Origin: Shewanella sp.
Lineage (GTDB): Bacteria > Pseudomonadota > Gammaproteobacteria > Enterobacterales > Shewanellaceae
Assembly (NCBI GenBank): GCA_004195335.1
Contig: SDWK01000222.1
Coordinates: forward strand, 1-5,801
Direction of reading: 5' to 3'
DNA length: 5,801 nt
The notes under the pieces are model-generated. The model saw nothing but the letters and a program-made list of their open reading frames with translations, did not search any database and had not been told where the DNA came from. This document shows positions 1 to 5,655 of the stretch, one piece after another (the first letter of the stretch is position 1; each line of letters begins with the position of its first letter). The position numbers and the translations under genes are program-made.

Positions 1-2
1 CT

Positions 3-1283
3 TCAAAGCCAGAGATGATCACTCAGGCTACCCAAGCTGCCCCTAACCGCGGCGACGTTCACGAAGATATTTTGGGTCTTCGCTTATTATGTCTTTACGG
101 TCTTAAAGGCGCGGCGGCTTATATGGAGCATGCGCGTGTTCTTAGTCAGACTAATGATGAGGTTGCAGGTCAATTCCATGAGATTATGGCTTTCCTTGGT
201 GAAGATTCAGTTGATGTCGATAAGCTTTTTGCTACATCAATGGAGATTGGCCAGTTAAACTACAAAGTGATGGCTATGCTGGATGAAGGTGAGACAGAAT
301 CCTTCGGTCATCCTGAGCCTACTCAAGTGAACACAGTTGCAGTGAAAGGTAAGGCAATCTTGGTCTCTGGCCATGACATGCTCGATCTTGAACTTATCCT
401 TAAGCAAACTGAAGGTAAAGGAATCAACGTCTTTACGCACGGTGAGATGCTACCGGCATTGGCTTATCCTGAGTTTAAAAAGTATCCACACTTAGTGGGT
501 AACTATGGTAGTGCTTGGCAAAATCAACAGAAAGAGTTCGCTAACTTCCCTGGTGCGGTAGTGATGACCTCTAACTGTATTGTCGATCCGAACGTAGGTA
601 GCTACGCCGATCGTATCTACACTCGTAGTATTGTTGGCTGGCCGGGAGTGACTCACTTAGTGGGTGATGACTTTACTCCAGTTATCGAAAAAGCATTAGC
701 GCTTGATGGCTTCATTTATGATGAGATCCCCCATCTTATCACCATAGGTTTTGCTCGAAATGCACTGATGGCAGCAGCTCCGGCTGTGATTGAGAACGTG
801 AAAAATGGTTCTATCAAGCACTTCTTCCTCGTGGGTGGTTGTGATGGTGATAAGGCTGAGCGTAGCTACTTCACCGACATTGCGACTCAAGCGCCAGATG
901 ATTCAGTACTGCTGACTTTGGGTTGTGGTAAATATAAGTTCAACAAACTAGAGTTTGGTGACATCAATGGTATCCCGCGTCTTCTGGATATCGGCCAGTG
1001 TAATGACTCTTACTCAGCTATTCAGCTTGCAATTGCACTGTCTGGAGCATTTGAGTGTGAGATCAATGAGCTGCCATTGAGCATCGTGCTTTCATGGTTT
1101 GAGCAAAAGGCAATCGTTGTGTTGCTGACACTCTTATCATTAGGCGTTAAGAATATTCGTACCGGCCCAACTCCTCCGGCGTTCTTAACCGATAACCTGC
1201 TTAAAATATTGGAAGATAAGTTTGGTCTTCGTAATACAACGACCGCTGAAGAAGATCTTAAGACAATTTTAAACGTTGCTTAA
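3..1283 (+). CDS. hcp: Hydroxylamine reductase / hybrid cluster protein Hcp (5'-truncated by window edge)
   Basis: Cytoplasmic iron-sulfur-oxo protein. In E. coli it acts as a high-affinity NO reductase under anaerobic nitrosative stress and was first described as a hydroxylamine reductase. The frame is open from base 3; 426 residues are visible and align with E. coli Hcp from about residue 130 to its end. An internal ATG at 15 is not the real start. All hybrid-cluster ligands of the family are visible: His in SGHD (372-374), Glu in THGEML (444-446), Cys in SNCIVDP (576-578), the persulfide-type Cys in GGCDGD (840-842), Cys in LGCGKY (924-926), Cys in GQCND (999-1001), and Glu and Lys in WFEQKA (1101-1109). 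The N-terminal four-Cys cluster motif and the promoter lie outside the window, so regulation (NsrR or HcpR type in relatives) cannot be judged here. It is followed by hcr after 119 bp, the usual partner. Confidence 0.97.
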   Translation, partial: SKPEMITQATQAAPNRGDVHEDILGLRLLCLYGLKGAAAYMEHARVLSQTNDEVAGQFHEIMAFLGEDSVDVDKLFATSMEIGQLNYKVMAMLDEGETESFGHPEPTQVNTVAVKGKAILVSGHDMLDLELILKQTEGKGINVFTHGEMLPALAYPEFKKYPHLVGNYGSAWQNQQKEFANFPGAVVMTSNCIVDPNVGSYADRIYTRSIVGWPGVTHLVGDDFTPVIEKALALDGFIYDEIPHLITIGFARNALMAAAPAVIENVKNGSIKHFFLVGGCDGDKAERSYFTDIATQAPDDSVLLTLGCGKYKFNKLEFGDINGIPRLLDIGQCNDSYSAIQLAIALSGAFECEINELPLSIVLSWFEQKAIVVLLTLLSLGVKNIRTGPTPPAFLTDNLLKILEDKFGLRNTTTAEEDLKTILNVA

Positions 1284-1295
1284 TCTGTAAGTGAA

Positions 1296-1363
1296 TTAGC
1301 TGACCATGCTTTGTATTTTTTATTGAGACAGATACAAGCTGGTCAGTTAACTTTTCAATTTTT
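1296..1363 (+). terminator. Large imperfect hairpin between hcp and hcr (attenuating or RNA-processing structure)
   Basis: Bases 1296-1306 pair with 1340-1350 (11 pairs, one G-U), 1308-1309 with 1338-1339, and 1311-1316 with 1332-1337. T1307 and T1310 are single-base bulges, and the loop is 15 nt (1317-1331). A broken T tract (TTTTCAATTTTT) follows directly. It begins 12 bp after the hcp stop codon. The pairing is read from the sequence. Partial termination between hcp and hcr, or stabilisation of the hcp 3' end, is inferred. The stem is A+T-rich, so it may not be an efficient terminator. Confidence 0.6.
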
Positions 1364-1402
1364 GCCCTCAATTTCGATATTTTATAAATTTATGGGAACG
1401 TC

Positions 1403-2506
1403 ATGACTACCGATACGATTTCAAAACCCTCTTCTGATGAGTTACAGCTCACCTCTCCAAGTTGGCAACATGGGGACGTTGAACTTCTATGTGTAGAAAA
1501 GTGGCACGAAACCCATGATGTGATTAGCTTTCGTTTTCAAGGTGCTCAACCAGTAAAGTTTCAGTTTAAGCCTGGACAGTTTCTCACTTTTAAGACTGAA
1601 ATTGCTGGTCAGTTAACTTATCGTAGCTATACCATCTCTTCATCGCCTTCTCGTCCTTACTCTATCGTTGTGACGATTAAACGTATCGAAGGAGGTGTTG
1701 TATCTAATCATTTAGCCGATTCACTCAATGTGGGTGATACCATCACTGCAACCGGACCTGATGGCGTATTTAACCTGGTTGATATTAAAGCCGACAAGTT
1801 TTTATTTTTGAGTGCTGGTTGCGGTATTACGCCTATGTATTCGATGTCTCGTTGGTTAACCGATACTCAGGTTGGAGCTGATATTGCTTTCCTGCATTGT
1901 GCTAAGAGCCCAGCAGACCTGATTTTTAAGTCTGAATTAGATCGTATTAATGAGAATAATTCAGCATTCAAGCTCAGTTTGATTTTGGAGTCAGGTGCAG
2001 ATCAGTTAGAGGGGACACTAGCCTGTGAGTCTGGCCGTATTAATGCAGATAATCTTAAAATTTTAGTCGATGATTTTCATCAACGAACTGTTTTTGTTTG
2101 TGGACCCGAACCTTTTATGAATGGGGTTAAGTCTCTATTTGAAGAGATTGGTTTCGATATGTCTATGTATCATCAAGAGAGTTTCGGTGGTGTAGCTGTA
2201 ACCCCTGAGATAGATAAAGGGGCTGCCGTTGATGCCGAAACAGAGCAAACCGCTTTCATGCTCAGCATAGGCGAACGTCGCAGAAGCATGAGCCAAGAGC
2301 AGAGCCTACTCGAAGGGATTGAAGCCGAAGGGTTACCCATCATAGCTGCTTGCCGTTCCGGTGTTTGTGGGGCATGTAAGTGTCAGGTACTAGAGGGCGA
2401 GACCGAATCCAGCAGTCAAATGACACTGACACCTGATGAAATTGCACAAGGTTATGTACTTGCTTGCTCTACAAAAATGAAGTCGGATATCTCGCTAGCC
2501 TTGTAA
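1403..2506 (+). CDS. hcr: NADH oxidoreductase Hcr, electron donor to Hcp (FAD + NAD + [2Fe-2S])
   Basis: Flavo-iron-sulfur reductase that passes electrons from NADH through FAD and a plant-type [2Fe-2S] centre to Hcp in the cytoplasm. Domain order matches E. coli Hcr. The ferredoxin-reductase-type FAD domain spans about residues 22-125, with RSYT at 74-77 and GPDGVF. The NAD-binding domain spans about 130-255, with SAGCGITPM at 137-145 and CGPEP at 233-237. The C-terminal ferredoxin domain spans about 283-367, with cluster ligands C317, C322, C325 and C355 in CRSGVCGAC and VLACS. At 367 residues it is about 45 longer than the 322-residue E. coli protein. The excess appears to lie in a polar N-terminal stretch and in the linker before the ferredoxin domain. 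The ATG at 1403 is chosen because GGGA at 1394-1397 gives 5-nt spacing and the FAD domain begins soon after. Co-transcription with hcp is likely despite the intervening hairpin. Confidence 0.95.
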   Translation: MTTDTISKPSSDELQLTSPSWQHGDVELLCVEKWHETHDVISFRFQGAQPVKFQFKPGQFLTFKTEIAGQLTYRSYTISSSPSRPYSIVVTIKRIEGGVVSNHLADSLNVGDTITATGPDGVFNLVDIKADKFLFLSAGCGITPMYSMSRWLTDTQVGADIAFLHCAKSPADLIFKSELDRINENNSAFKLSLILESGADQLEGTLACESGRINADNLKILVDDFHQRTVFVCGPEPFMNGVKSLFEEIGFDMSMYHQESFGGVAVTPEIDKGAAVDAETEQTAFMLSIGERRRSMSQEQSLLEGIEAEGLPIIAACRSGVCGACKCQVLEGETESSSQMTLTPDEIAQGYVLACSTKMKSDISLAL

Positions 2507-2533
2507 AGTATTAAGTATTTTCTATCTGTAGAT

Positions 2534-2562
2534 TTGCGCTATGGCCAGTGACAACGTATTGT
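2534..2562 (+). promoter_or_regulatory. Possible weak promoter for the small membrane-protein gene
   Basis: TTGCGC (2534-2539) and TATTGT (2557-2562) are separated by 17 bp, giving a predicted start near 2569 and a leader of about 48 nt before the ATG at 2617. The match is 3/6 for the -35 and 4/6 for the -10, so this is only a candidate. I see no convincing terminator after hcr, so read-through from hcp-hcr is an alternative. Confidence 0.3.
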
Positions 2563-2603
2563 TAAAGATGAGTGTTATCTGATTTTTTGCATACCTTGTC
2601 ACT
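2547..2603 (+). repeat. Spaced inverted repeat in the 5' region of the membrane-protein gene
   Basis: AGTGACAA (2547-2554) is perfectly complementary to TTGTCACT (2596-2603) across 41 nt. Smaller potential hairpins lie inside, including AGAT/ATCT followed by TTTTTT. The right arm ends 2 nt before the GGAG ribosome-binding site (2606-2609). A leader RNA fold that affects translation is possible but inferred. An 8-bp arm at this distance could arise by chance. Confidence 0.3.
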
Positions 2604-2616
2604 TTGGAGCTTATCT

Positions 2617-2952
2617 ATGATATCGACAACCTCTCAGAGACTAGCCATAGACGATCCAAGCTTAGCGCATCTATTGTATGCGTTAATGACCGCTTTTCCG
2701 CTTCTTTTCCTGCCGACCCTATTAGGGCTTATTATTAACCTTGGCCAGAAGTCTTCCTCCGCAGGCGCACTAGTGAGCTCTCACCTTAGCTGGCAGAGGC
2801 GCTCGACAATCGGTTTTATGGTGTTGGGAGGGGTGGGTTTTTCTTTATCACAAATTTGGCTGAGTGCGATAATTTATGTAGTTGCTACACTTTGGTTCTG
2901 CCATCGAATATTGAAAGGTTGGTTGAATTTAACCGATGGTGTTGCCGTATAG
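2617..2952 (+). CDS. Small conserved three-helix membrane protein, DUF4870-like
   Basis: A 111-residue integral membrane protein of unknown function. Hydrophobic segments lie at about residues 17-42, 63-80 and 81-98. The pattern recalls the DUF4870 (Tic20-like) family of proteobacterial inner-membrane proteins: HLLYAL near the N-terminus, N-L-G-Q-K after the first helix, HLSWQRRS at 56-63 (family form HFRWQIR), and CHRILKGWL at 95-103 (family form YRxxRGWL). That assignment is from memory of the family pattern. The ATG at 2617 is preferred over an in-frame GTG at 2572 because GGAG (2606-2609) sits 7 nt upstream, the GTG has no comparable site, and the extra 15 residues have no family counterpart I recognise. 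It follows hcr on the same strand by 110 bp, with no functional link to nitrosative stress visible, and it ends just before a hairpin terminator. Confidence 0.7.
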   Translation: MISTTSQRLAIDDPSLAHLLYALMTAFPLLFLPTLLGLIINLGQKSSSAGALVSSHLSWQRRSTIGFMVLGGVGFSLSQIWLSAIIYVVATLWFCHRILKGWLNLTDGVAV

Positions 2953-2974
2953 CGTCCTAACGATTAGACGCATT

Positions 2975-3004
2975 AAAAAAGTGGACTATGCAGTCCTCTT
3001 TTTT
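2975..3004. terminator. Symmetrical, probably bidirectional rho-independent terminator
   Basis: AAAAAAG (2975-2981) and GGACT (2983-2987) pair with AGTCC (2992-2996) and CTTTTTT (2998-3004) around an ATGC loop, with one T-T mismatch. The A tract on one side and T tract on the other allow termination in both directions. It would end the plus-strand membrane-protein transcript. It was probably also the original terminator of the convergent pheA transcript before R1 inserted (see findings). Confidence 0.88.
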
Positions 3005-3073
3005 ATGGCCCGATTATACCAATGGCACTAAATATCTGACCATTCAGCGGGAGTTCAAAGCTCTGTAGGCAAG

Positions 3074-3149
3074 GTCTATATATTGCTCCTCGGTAACGGC
3101 TCCATGCGTTACTCTACCTCCTATATCCATATAGTCGTGCAATATAGAC
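3074..3149. repeat. Structured repeat module, copy 1 (in R1)
   Basis: The outer stem GTCTATATATTGC (3074-3086) pairs with GCAATATAGAC (3139-3149), leaving a 2-nt bulge. It encloses two hairpins: GTAACG/CGTTAC (3093-3098 with 3107-3112, 8-nt loop) and CTATAT/ATATAG (3121-3126 with 3129-3134, CC loop). The fold is a three-way junction. Conserved blocks shared with copy 3 are TATTGCTCCTCGG, CTCTACCTCCTA and ATCCATATAGTCGTGCA. Function is unknown. Confidence 0.7.
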
Positions 3150-3192
3150 ATACGCCACATCCATGTGGTTATTGGATGATTGAAACTAATAG

Positions 3193-3253
3193 TTATTCTC
3201 GGCTCTGGCATCCTGCTTCGCCCTACCTCCTAAATCCTTTTAGTCGTATATCG
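3193..3253. repeat. Structured repeat module, copy 2 (in R1)
   Basis: It shares 24 consecutive identical bases with copy 3 (3198-3221 versus 5670-5693), then CTACCTCCTA and the TAGTCGT block. The small hairpin is kept with different bases: CTAAA (3230-3234) pairs with TTTAG (3239-3243). I could not identify the outer stem seen in copies 1 and 3, so this copy may be decayed or a partial duplication. Confidence 0.65.
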
Positions 3254-3303
3254 AAAGCATTCAACGCAGCATAAAGGGCTTTGCAACCCGTACTATGTGA
3301 GCG

Positions 3304-3390
3304 CCTCAGGATTGCCACTTCTGCTTTGCATTGATTTAAAAGGGGGTAGCCATTTATTCATCAATGCGCCTTGAATTGAAAACCCTGAGG
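3304..3390. repeat. Nested inverted repeats at the right end of R1
   Basis: CCTCAGG (3304-3310) is complementary to CCTGAGG (3384-3390). Inside it, GCATTGAT (3328-3335) is complementary to ATCAATGC (3360-3367) around a 24-nt loop. Any pheA transcript that reads past its stop codon would carry this fold in its 3' end. The role is unknown; it may be a transposition end structure or a transcript-stabilising one. Confidence 0.5.
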
Positions 3391-3408
3391 GGCTTAATGT
3401 AATTGGTA

Positions 3409-5397
3409 TTACTGATAGAGGCTTCTGAGGAGCTCTCCATTGGCCGCGAGTTCTTCTGTAAAACTATCGGTGGTCGATGAAAAATTGAGTATTAAGCCAT
3501 CGGCGCTAAGGTGCTTTGCCGCTTTAGCGTGTGAAGAGAGAGTCTCTGCAGTCGATGCATAACTTGGGTTAACGAGTATTGGCAAGTGGCTTATCATTTT
3601 TATGTCCACTAAGGCGGCTAAATCCAGTGATGGCTTATCTGAATCATTAAAGGTTCTGACACCCGACTCACATAAGATAACTTGCTGATTTCCTTGTTCC
3701 AAAATACTCTCGGCAGCCCCTAAGAACTCTTCGACACTCGCCATGGTATTTCGCTCTAAAATCACAGGAATATGTAAGGATCCGATACGTTTAAGCAGGG
3801 CTTGATTATTCATCTGCTTTCCCGTCACAAGTAAAATGCTGCCATGCTCAGTTGCAAGTTTTAATTCGGCCTCATGTTCGATTGAGAGTATGCATTCGAG
3901 GTCAAATTGATGTAGCGCTTTTTTGAATTCGAGCACATTGGCCGTTGTATCTTGTTGTCGTGATAAACCTTCCAGCACAACAGCCTGAAATCCTGCCTCT
4001 TTTATTGATTTCGCCTTCTGGCTGTAGAGGTCACTATCTTGTGGTAGTGAGATTAATGCGATTGCACCGAACTGCTTATCGCCGACTTGCAATTGGCCAC
4101 TGGTAATTCGGGTCGAGTCTTGTTTGTATTTTTTGCTATATCTCAGCTGCTTGTTTGTCGCGATAGGGGACGGTTCTATTAACTCGCTGGCATGGTCGGC
4201 GCGGCTGGTAACAGGCTCGATCATCAGCTGACTATTTGAAAGTTGAGTAGGACTAACGGTTTCGCAAGGGTAACAACCTAATACTTTGATGAAGCGGGTG
4301 ATACGTTCAAGCTCTTTTAATGCGGACTGCATCGATTCACTGGAGAGGTTAGCATCGAGATCCAGGTAAAACATCTCTTCCCATGGGGTACCGGGAATAG
4401 GGCGAGACTCGAGTTTACTCATATTAATGTTATGGGCTTTCAGGACTAATAAGGCTTCTACTAAGGCACCAGGTTTCTGGCCAGTAGCCATGATAAGTGT
4501 TGATTTTGCAGGAAGCTGCTCGGGTACCGCTATCGCTTTTCTGGCTACGACGATGAAACGGCTTTGGTTGATCTTTTGGTTCGCTAAGTCCTGGGCAATC
4601 GCTTCTAATTGATAGAGTGCCCCGCCTTCGGCACTGCCAATAGCTGCTACTGAAGGATCATCATTTTCTATCACCTTTTCCATCGCCTCTGCACTGCTGG
4701 AGCAATACTCAAGTTTAAACTCCGGATGCAGGCTGAGATAGCGGCTACATTGACTGATAGGTTGTGGATGAGCATAGACCGTTTTTATTTCACTGACATT
4801 GCTACTCGCTTTGGCCAAAAGGCAGTGGCCGACTTCAATGGTGGTCTCACCAACGATGGCTAAACTCGTATGCTGAAGTACATCATAAACTTCATTGATC
4901 GATCCCGATGATGTGTTTTCTATAGGCAAAAACCCATAGTCGGCATGGCCGGACTCTACCGCCTGTACAATCTCATCGAAGCTTTTGCAGCCTAGGTCTT
5001 GCATGTCGACCTGACGGCGATCGCAATAACGATTCGCAGCTAGGAATGAGTAGGAGCCTCTGGCACCAAGATAAGCCACACAATATTGTTGTTTTTGAGT
5101 GTCTGGGTTTGCACGGCCTTGAAGATAAGCTTGTTGGTTAAGCACCGAGTCTTCGATAATACTCTGATAGAGCGAGATGACATAGTGTGCATCTAACCCC
5201 TGTTCGCGTCCTTGTTTGACGAGTCTGGCCAGCAACTCTTTCTCTCTTTGAGTATCTCTTATTGGCCGAATATCGACCTCTTTACTGCGAGCAACATCGA
5301 GGCTTAATTCGCGCCGCTTAGCCAGAAGAGCCAACAGATCTTTGTCTAATGCGGTTATCTGCTCACGTGTATGGTTCAAAGGCTGTGGTTTGTTCAT
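3409..5397 (-). CDS. pheA: Bifunctional chorismate mutase / prephenate dehydratase with ACT domain and degenerate DAHP-synthase-like C-terminal domain
   Basis: Cytoplasmic P-protein that converts chorismate to prephenate and then phenylpyruvate, committing carbon to phenylalanine. Residues 1-90 are an AroQ chorismate mutase aligning residue for residue with E. coli PheA: R11, R28, K39, R51, E52 and Q88 are present. Residues about 105-285 are the prephenate dehydratase (IENTSSGSIN at 159-168; SRF at 279-281 where E. coli has TRF). Residues about 298-378 are the ACT domain, with GALV (310-313) and ESRP (330-333), the Phe-binding motifs. After a polar linker (about 385-420), residues about 420-640 resemble type I-beta DAHP synthase: VGDKQFGAIA, PVILERNTMAS (544-553), QVILCESGVRTF (572-583) and HLPILVNPSYAST (604-616). 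Key catalytic residues there are replaced. E. coli PheA has 386 residues; this has 662. GAGGA lies 4 nt before the ATG. Expression is controlled by the pheL attenuator upstream. Confidence 0.96.
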   Translation of the reverse strand: MNKPQPLNHTREQITALDKDLLALLAKRRELSLDVARSKEVDIRPIRDTQREKELLARLVKQGREQGLDAHYVISLYQSIIEDSVLNQQAYLQGRANPDTQKQQYCVAYLGARGSYSFLAANRYCDRRQVDMQDLGCKSFDEIVQAVESGHADYGFLPIENTSSGSINEVYDVLQHTSLAIVGETTIEVGHCLLAKASSNVSEIKTVYAHPQPISQCSRYLSLHPEFKLEYCSSSAEAMEKVIENDDPSVAAIGSAEGGALYQLEAIAQDLANQKINQSRFIVVARKAIAVPEQLPAKSTLIMATGQKPGALVEALLVLKAHNINMSKLESRPIPGTPWEEMFYLDLDANLSSESMQSALKELERITRFIKVLGCYPCETVSPTQLSNSQLMIEPVTSRADHASELIEPSPIATNKQLRYSKKYKQDSTRITSGQLQVGDKQFGAIALISLPQDSDLYSQKAKSIKEAGFQAVVLEGLSRQQDTTANVLEFKKALHQFDLECILSIEHEAELKLATEHGSILLVTGKQMNNQALLKRIGSLHIPVILERNTMASVEEFLGAAESILEQGNQQVILCESGVRTFNDSDKPSLDLAALVDIKMISHLPILVNPSYASTAETLSSHAKAAKHLSADGLILNFSSTTDSFTEELAANGELLRSLYQ

Positions 5398-5430
5398 GCT
5401 GTCCTCAATATCTTAACCAAATTTTGTTAC

Positions 5431-5457
5431 AAAAAAGCCTCCCTAGTGGGAGGCTTT
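5431..5457 (-). terminator. pheA attenuator terminator (segments 3:4)
   Basis: On the minus strand AAAGCCTCCC (5457-5448) pairs with GGGAGGCTTT (5443-5434) around an ACTA loop, and the T run extends to 5431. It is a strong rho-independent terminator 33 nt before the pheA start codon, so transcripts that stop here never reach pheA. It forms when the leader peptide is completed and segment 2 is covered by the ribosome. Confidence 0.93.
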
Positions 5458-5512
5458 GGAATTTTCACTTTCGTTTTCACACCGAAATTCCGCCTCCCGA
5501 GATGGGTGGAAT
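5448..5512 (-). promoter_or_regulatory. pheA attenuator pause and antiterminator segments (1, 2 and 3)
   Basis: Segment 2, GGGAGGCGGAATTT (5498-5485), can pair over 14 bases with segment 3, AAATTCC-AAA-GCCTCCC (5464-5448), with only the AAA bulged. This takes the 5' arm of the terminator and so prevents termination. Segment 1, ATTCCACCC (5512-5504), can pair with segment 2 through CCC/GGG and ATTCC/GGAAT, making a 1:2 pause hairpin. Segment 1 lies immediately after the Phe codons, so a ribosome stalled there for lack of Phe-tRNA would hide it and release segment 2 to form 2:3. The logic matches the classic E. coli pheA attenuator. Confidence 0.9.
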
Positions 5513-5551
5513 AAAAAAGAAAGTAAAAAAGTGAACGCTATGTAATGTCAT
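5477..5551 (-). CDS. pheL: pheA leader peptide PheL
   Basis: A 24-codon leader peptide with ATG at 5551-5549 and TGA at 5479-5477. Residues 7-16 read HFFTFFFIPP: five Phe codons in six (TTT TTT ACT TTC TTT TTT), comparable with PFFFAFFFTFP in E. coli PheL. Stalling at these codons when Phe-tRNA is scarce is the sensing step for pheA expression. The peptide is longer than the 15-residue E. coli one, and its stop codon falls in the loop between segments 2 and 3. A ribosome at the stop would therefore cover segment 2 and favour termination. There is no clear Shine-Dalgarno sequence before the ATG, and the nearer promoter would start transcription almost at the ATG. The exact start codon is thus the least certain part; GTG (5554) or TTG (5560) in the same frame are alternatives. 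Confidence 0.85.
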   Translation of the reverse strand: MTLHSVHFFTFFFIPPISGGGISV

Positions 5552-5558
5552 CACTATC

Positions 5559-5587
5559 AAAGTAAAGCCCGAGCTCTTTAGTGTCAA
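5559..5587 (-). promoter_or_regulatory. Candidate sigma-70 promoter P2 for pheL-pheA
   Basis: A consensus TTGACA (-35, 5587-5582), a 17-bp spacer and TACTTT (-10, 5564-5559), which keeps the three most conserved -10 positions (TA...T). The predicted start is about 5552, at or next to the pheL ATG, which would make the leader transcript leaderless or nearly so. Confidence 0.55.
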
Positions 5588-5594
5588 TCAATAA

Positions 5595-5622
5595 TTTATA
5601 CCAACCGGCATAAAGATGTGAA
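5595..5622 (-). promoter_or_regulatory. Candidate sigma-70 promoter P1, overlapping the end of repeat R2
   Basis: TTCACA (-35, 5622-5617, 5/6 to consensus), a 16-bp spacer and TATAAA (-10, 5600-5595) on the minus strand. The -35, the spacer and the first two bases of the -10 lie inside the R2 terminal region. The predicted start near 5588 gives a leader of about 37 nt before pheL. The repeat may thus supply transcription to pheL-pheA. Confidence 0.5.
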
Positions 5623-5655
5623 CGCTCAGCGAGAATTTAGTGCTTCTGAGACAAG

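Larger units (their letters stand above)
3017..3408. mobile_element. Repeat R1: 392-bp MITE-like non-autonomous insertion
   Basis: This gene-free interval is bounded by imperfect 15-bp terminal inverted repeats: TACCAATGGCACTAA at 3017-3031, and the complement of TACCAATTACATTAA at 3394-3408 (12/15 matching). TTA flanks both ends (3014-3016 and 3409-3411), a candidate 3-bp target duplication. No transposase is encoded; the reading frames present are short and lack conserved features. Its left end aligns over about 80 bp with the start of R2 at 5599. Inside are two diverged copies of a structured module (3074-3149 and 3193-3253), a CCACAT/ATGTGG hairpin (3155-3168), and nested inverted repeats at the right end. 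The transposase family that would mobilise it is not identifiable here. Confidence 0.72.

Noticed and set aside
255..890. Two minus-strand reading frames of about 60 codons within hcp
   Set aside because: They lie opposite a strongly conserved gene, have no recognisable domain and no convincing start signal.
1323..1337. Possible FNR-like box (TTGAGACAGATACAA) between hcp and hcr
   Set aside because: It deviates from TTGAT-N4-ATCAA in both halves and is better explained as loop and arm of the intergenic hairpin.
1392..1406. Four-codon frame ATG GGA ACG TCA TGA overlapping the hcr start
   Set aside because: It is too short to judge, has no ribosome-binding site of its own, and its GGGA is better read as the hcr Shine-Dalgarno.
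3083..3274. A 63-codon plus-strand reading frame inside R1
   Set aside because: It lies wholly in the repeat, starts at a non-ATG codon without a ribosome-binding site, and crosses both structured modules. The apparent similarity of its translation to the R2 equivalent comes only from shared repeat DNA.
3300..3411. Possible integron attC site at the right end of R1, given the long imperfect palindrome
   Set aside because: I could not find the GTTRRRY and RYYYAAC core sites, and there is no cassette array.
4427..5534. Plus-strand reading frames opposite pheA and its leader
   Set aside because: They are shadows of the well-supported minus-strand pheA and of the attenuator stems.
5539..5566. 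Promoter-like TTTACT-16-TACATA on the minus strand
   Set aside because: It would start transcription inside pheL and remove its start codon, and the -10 match is poor.
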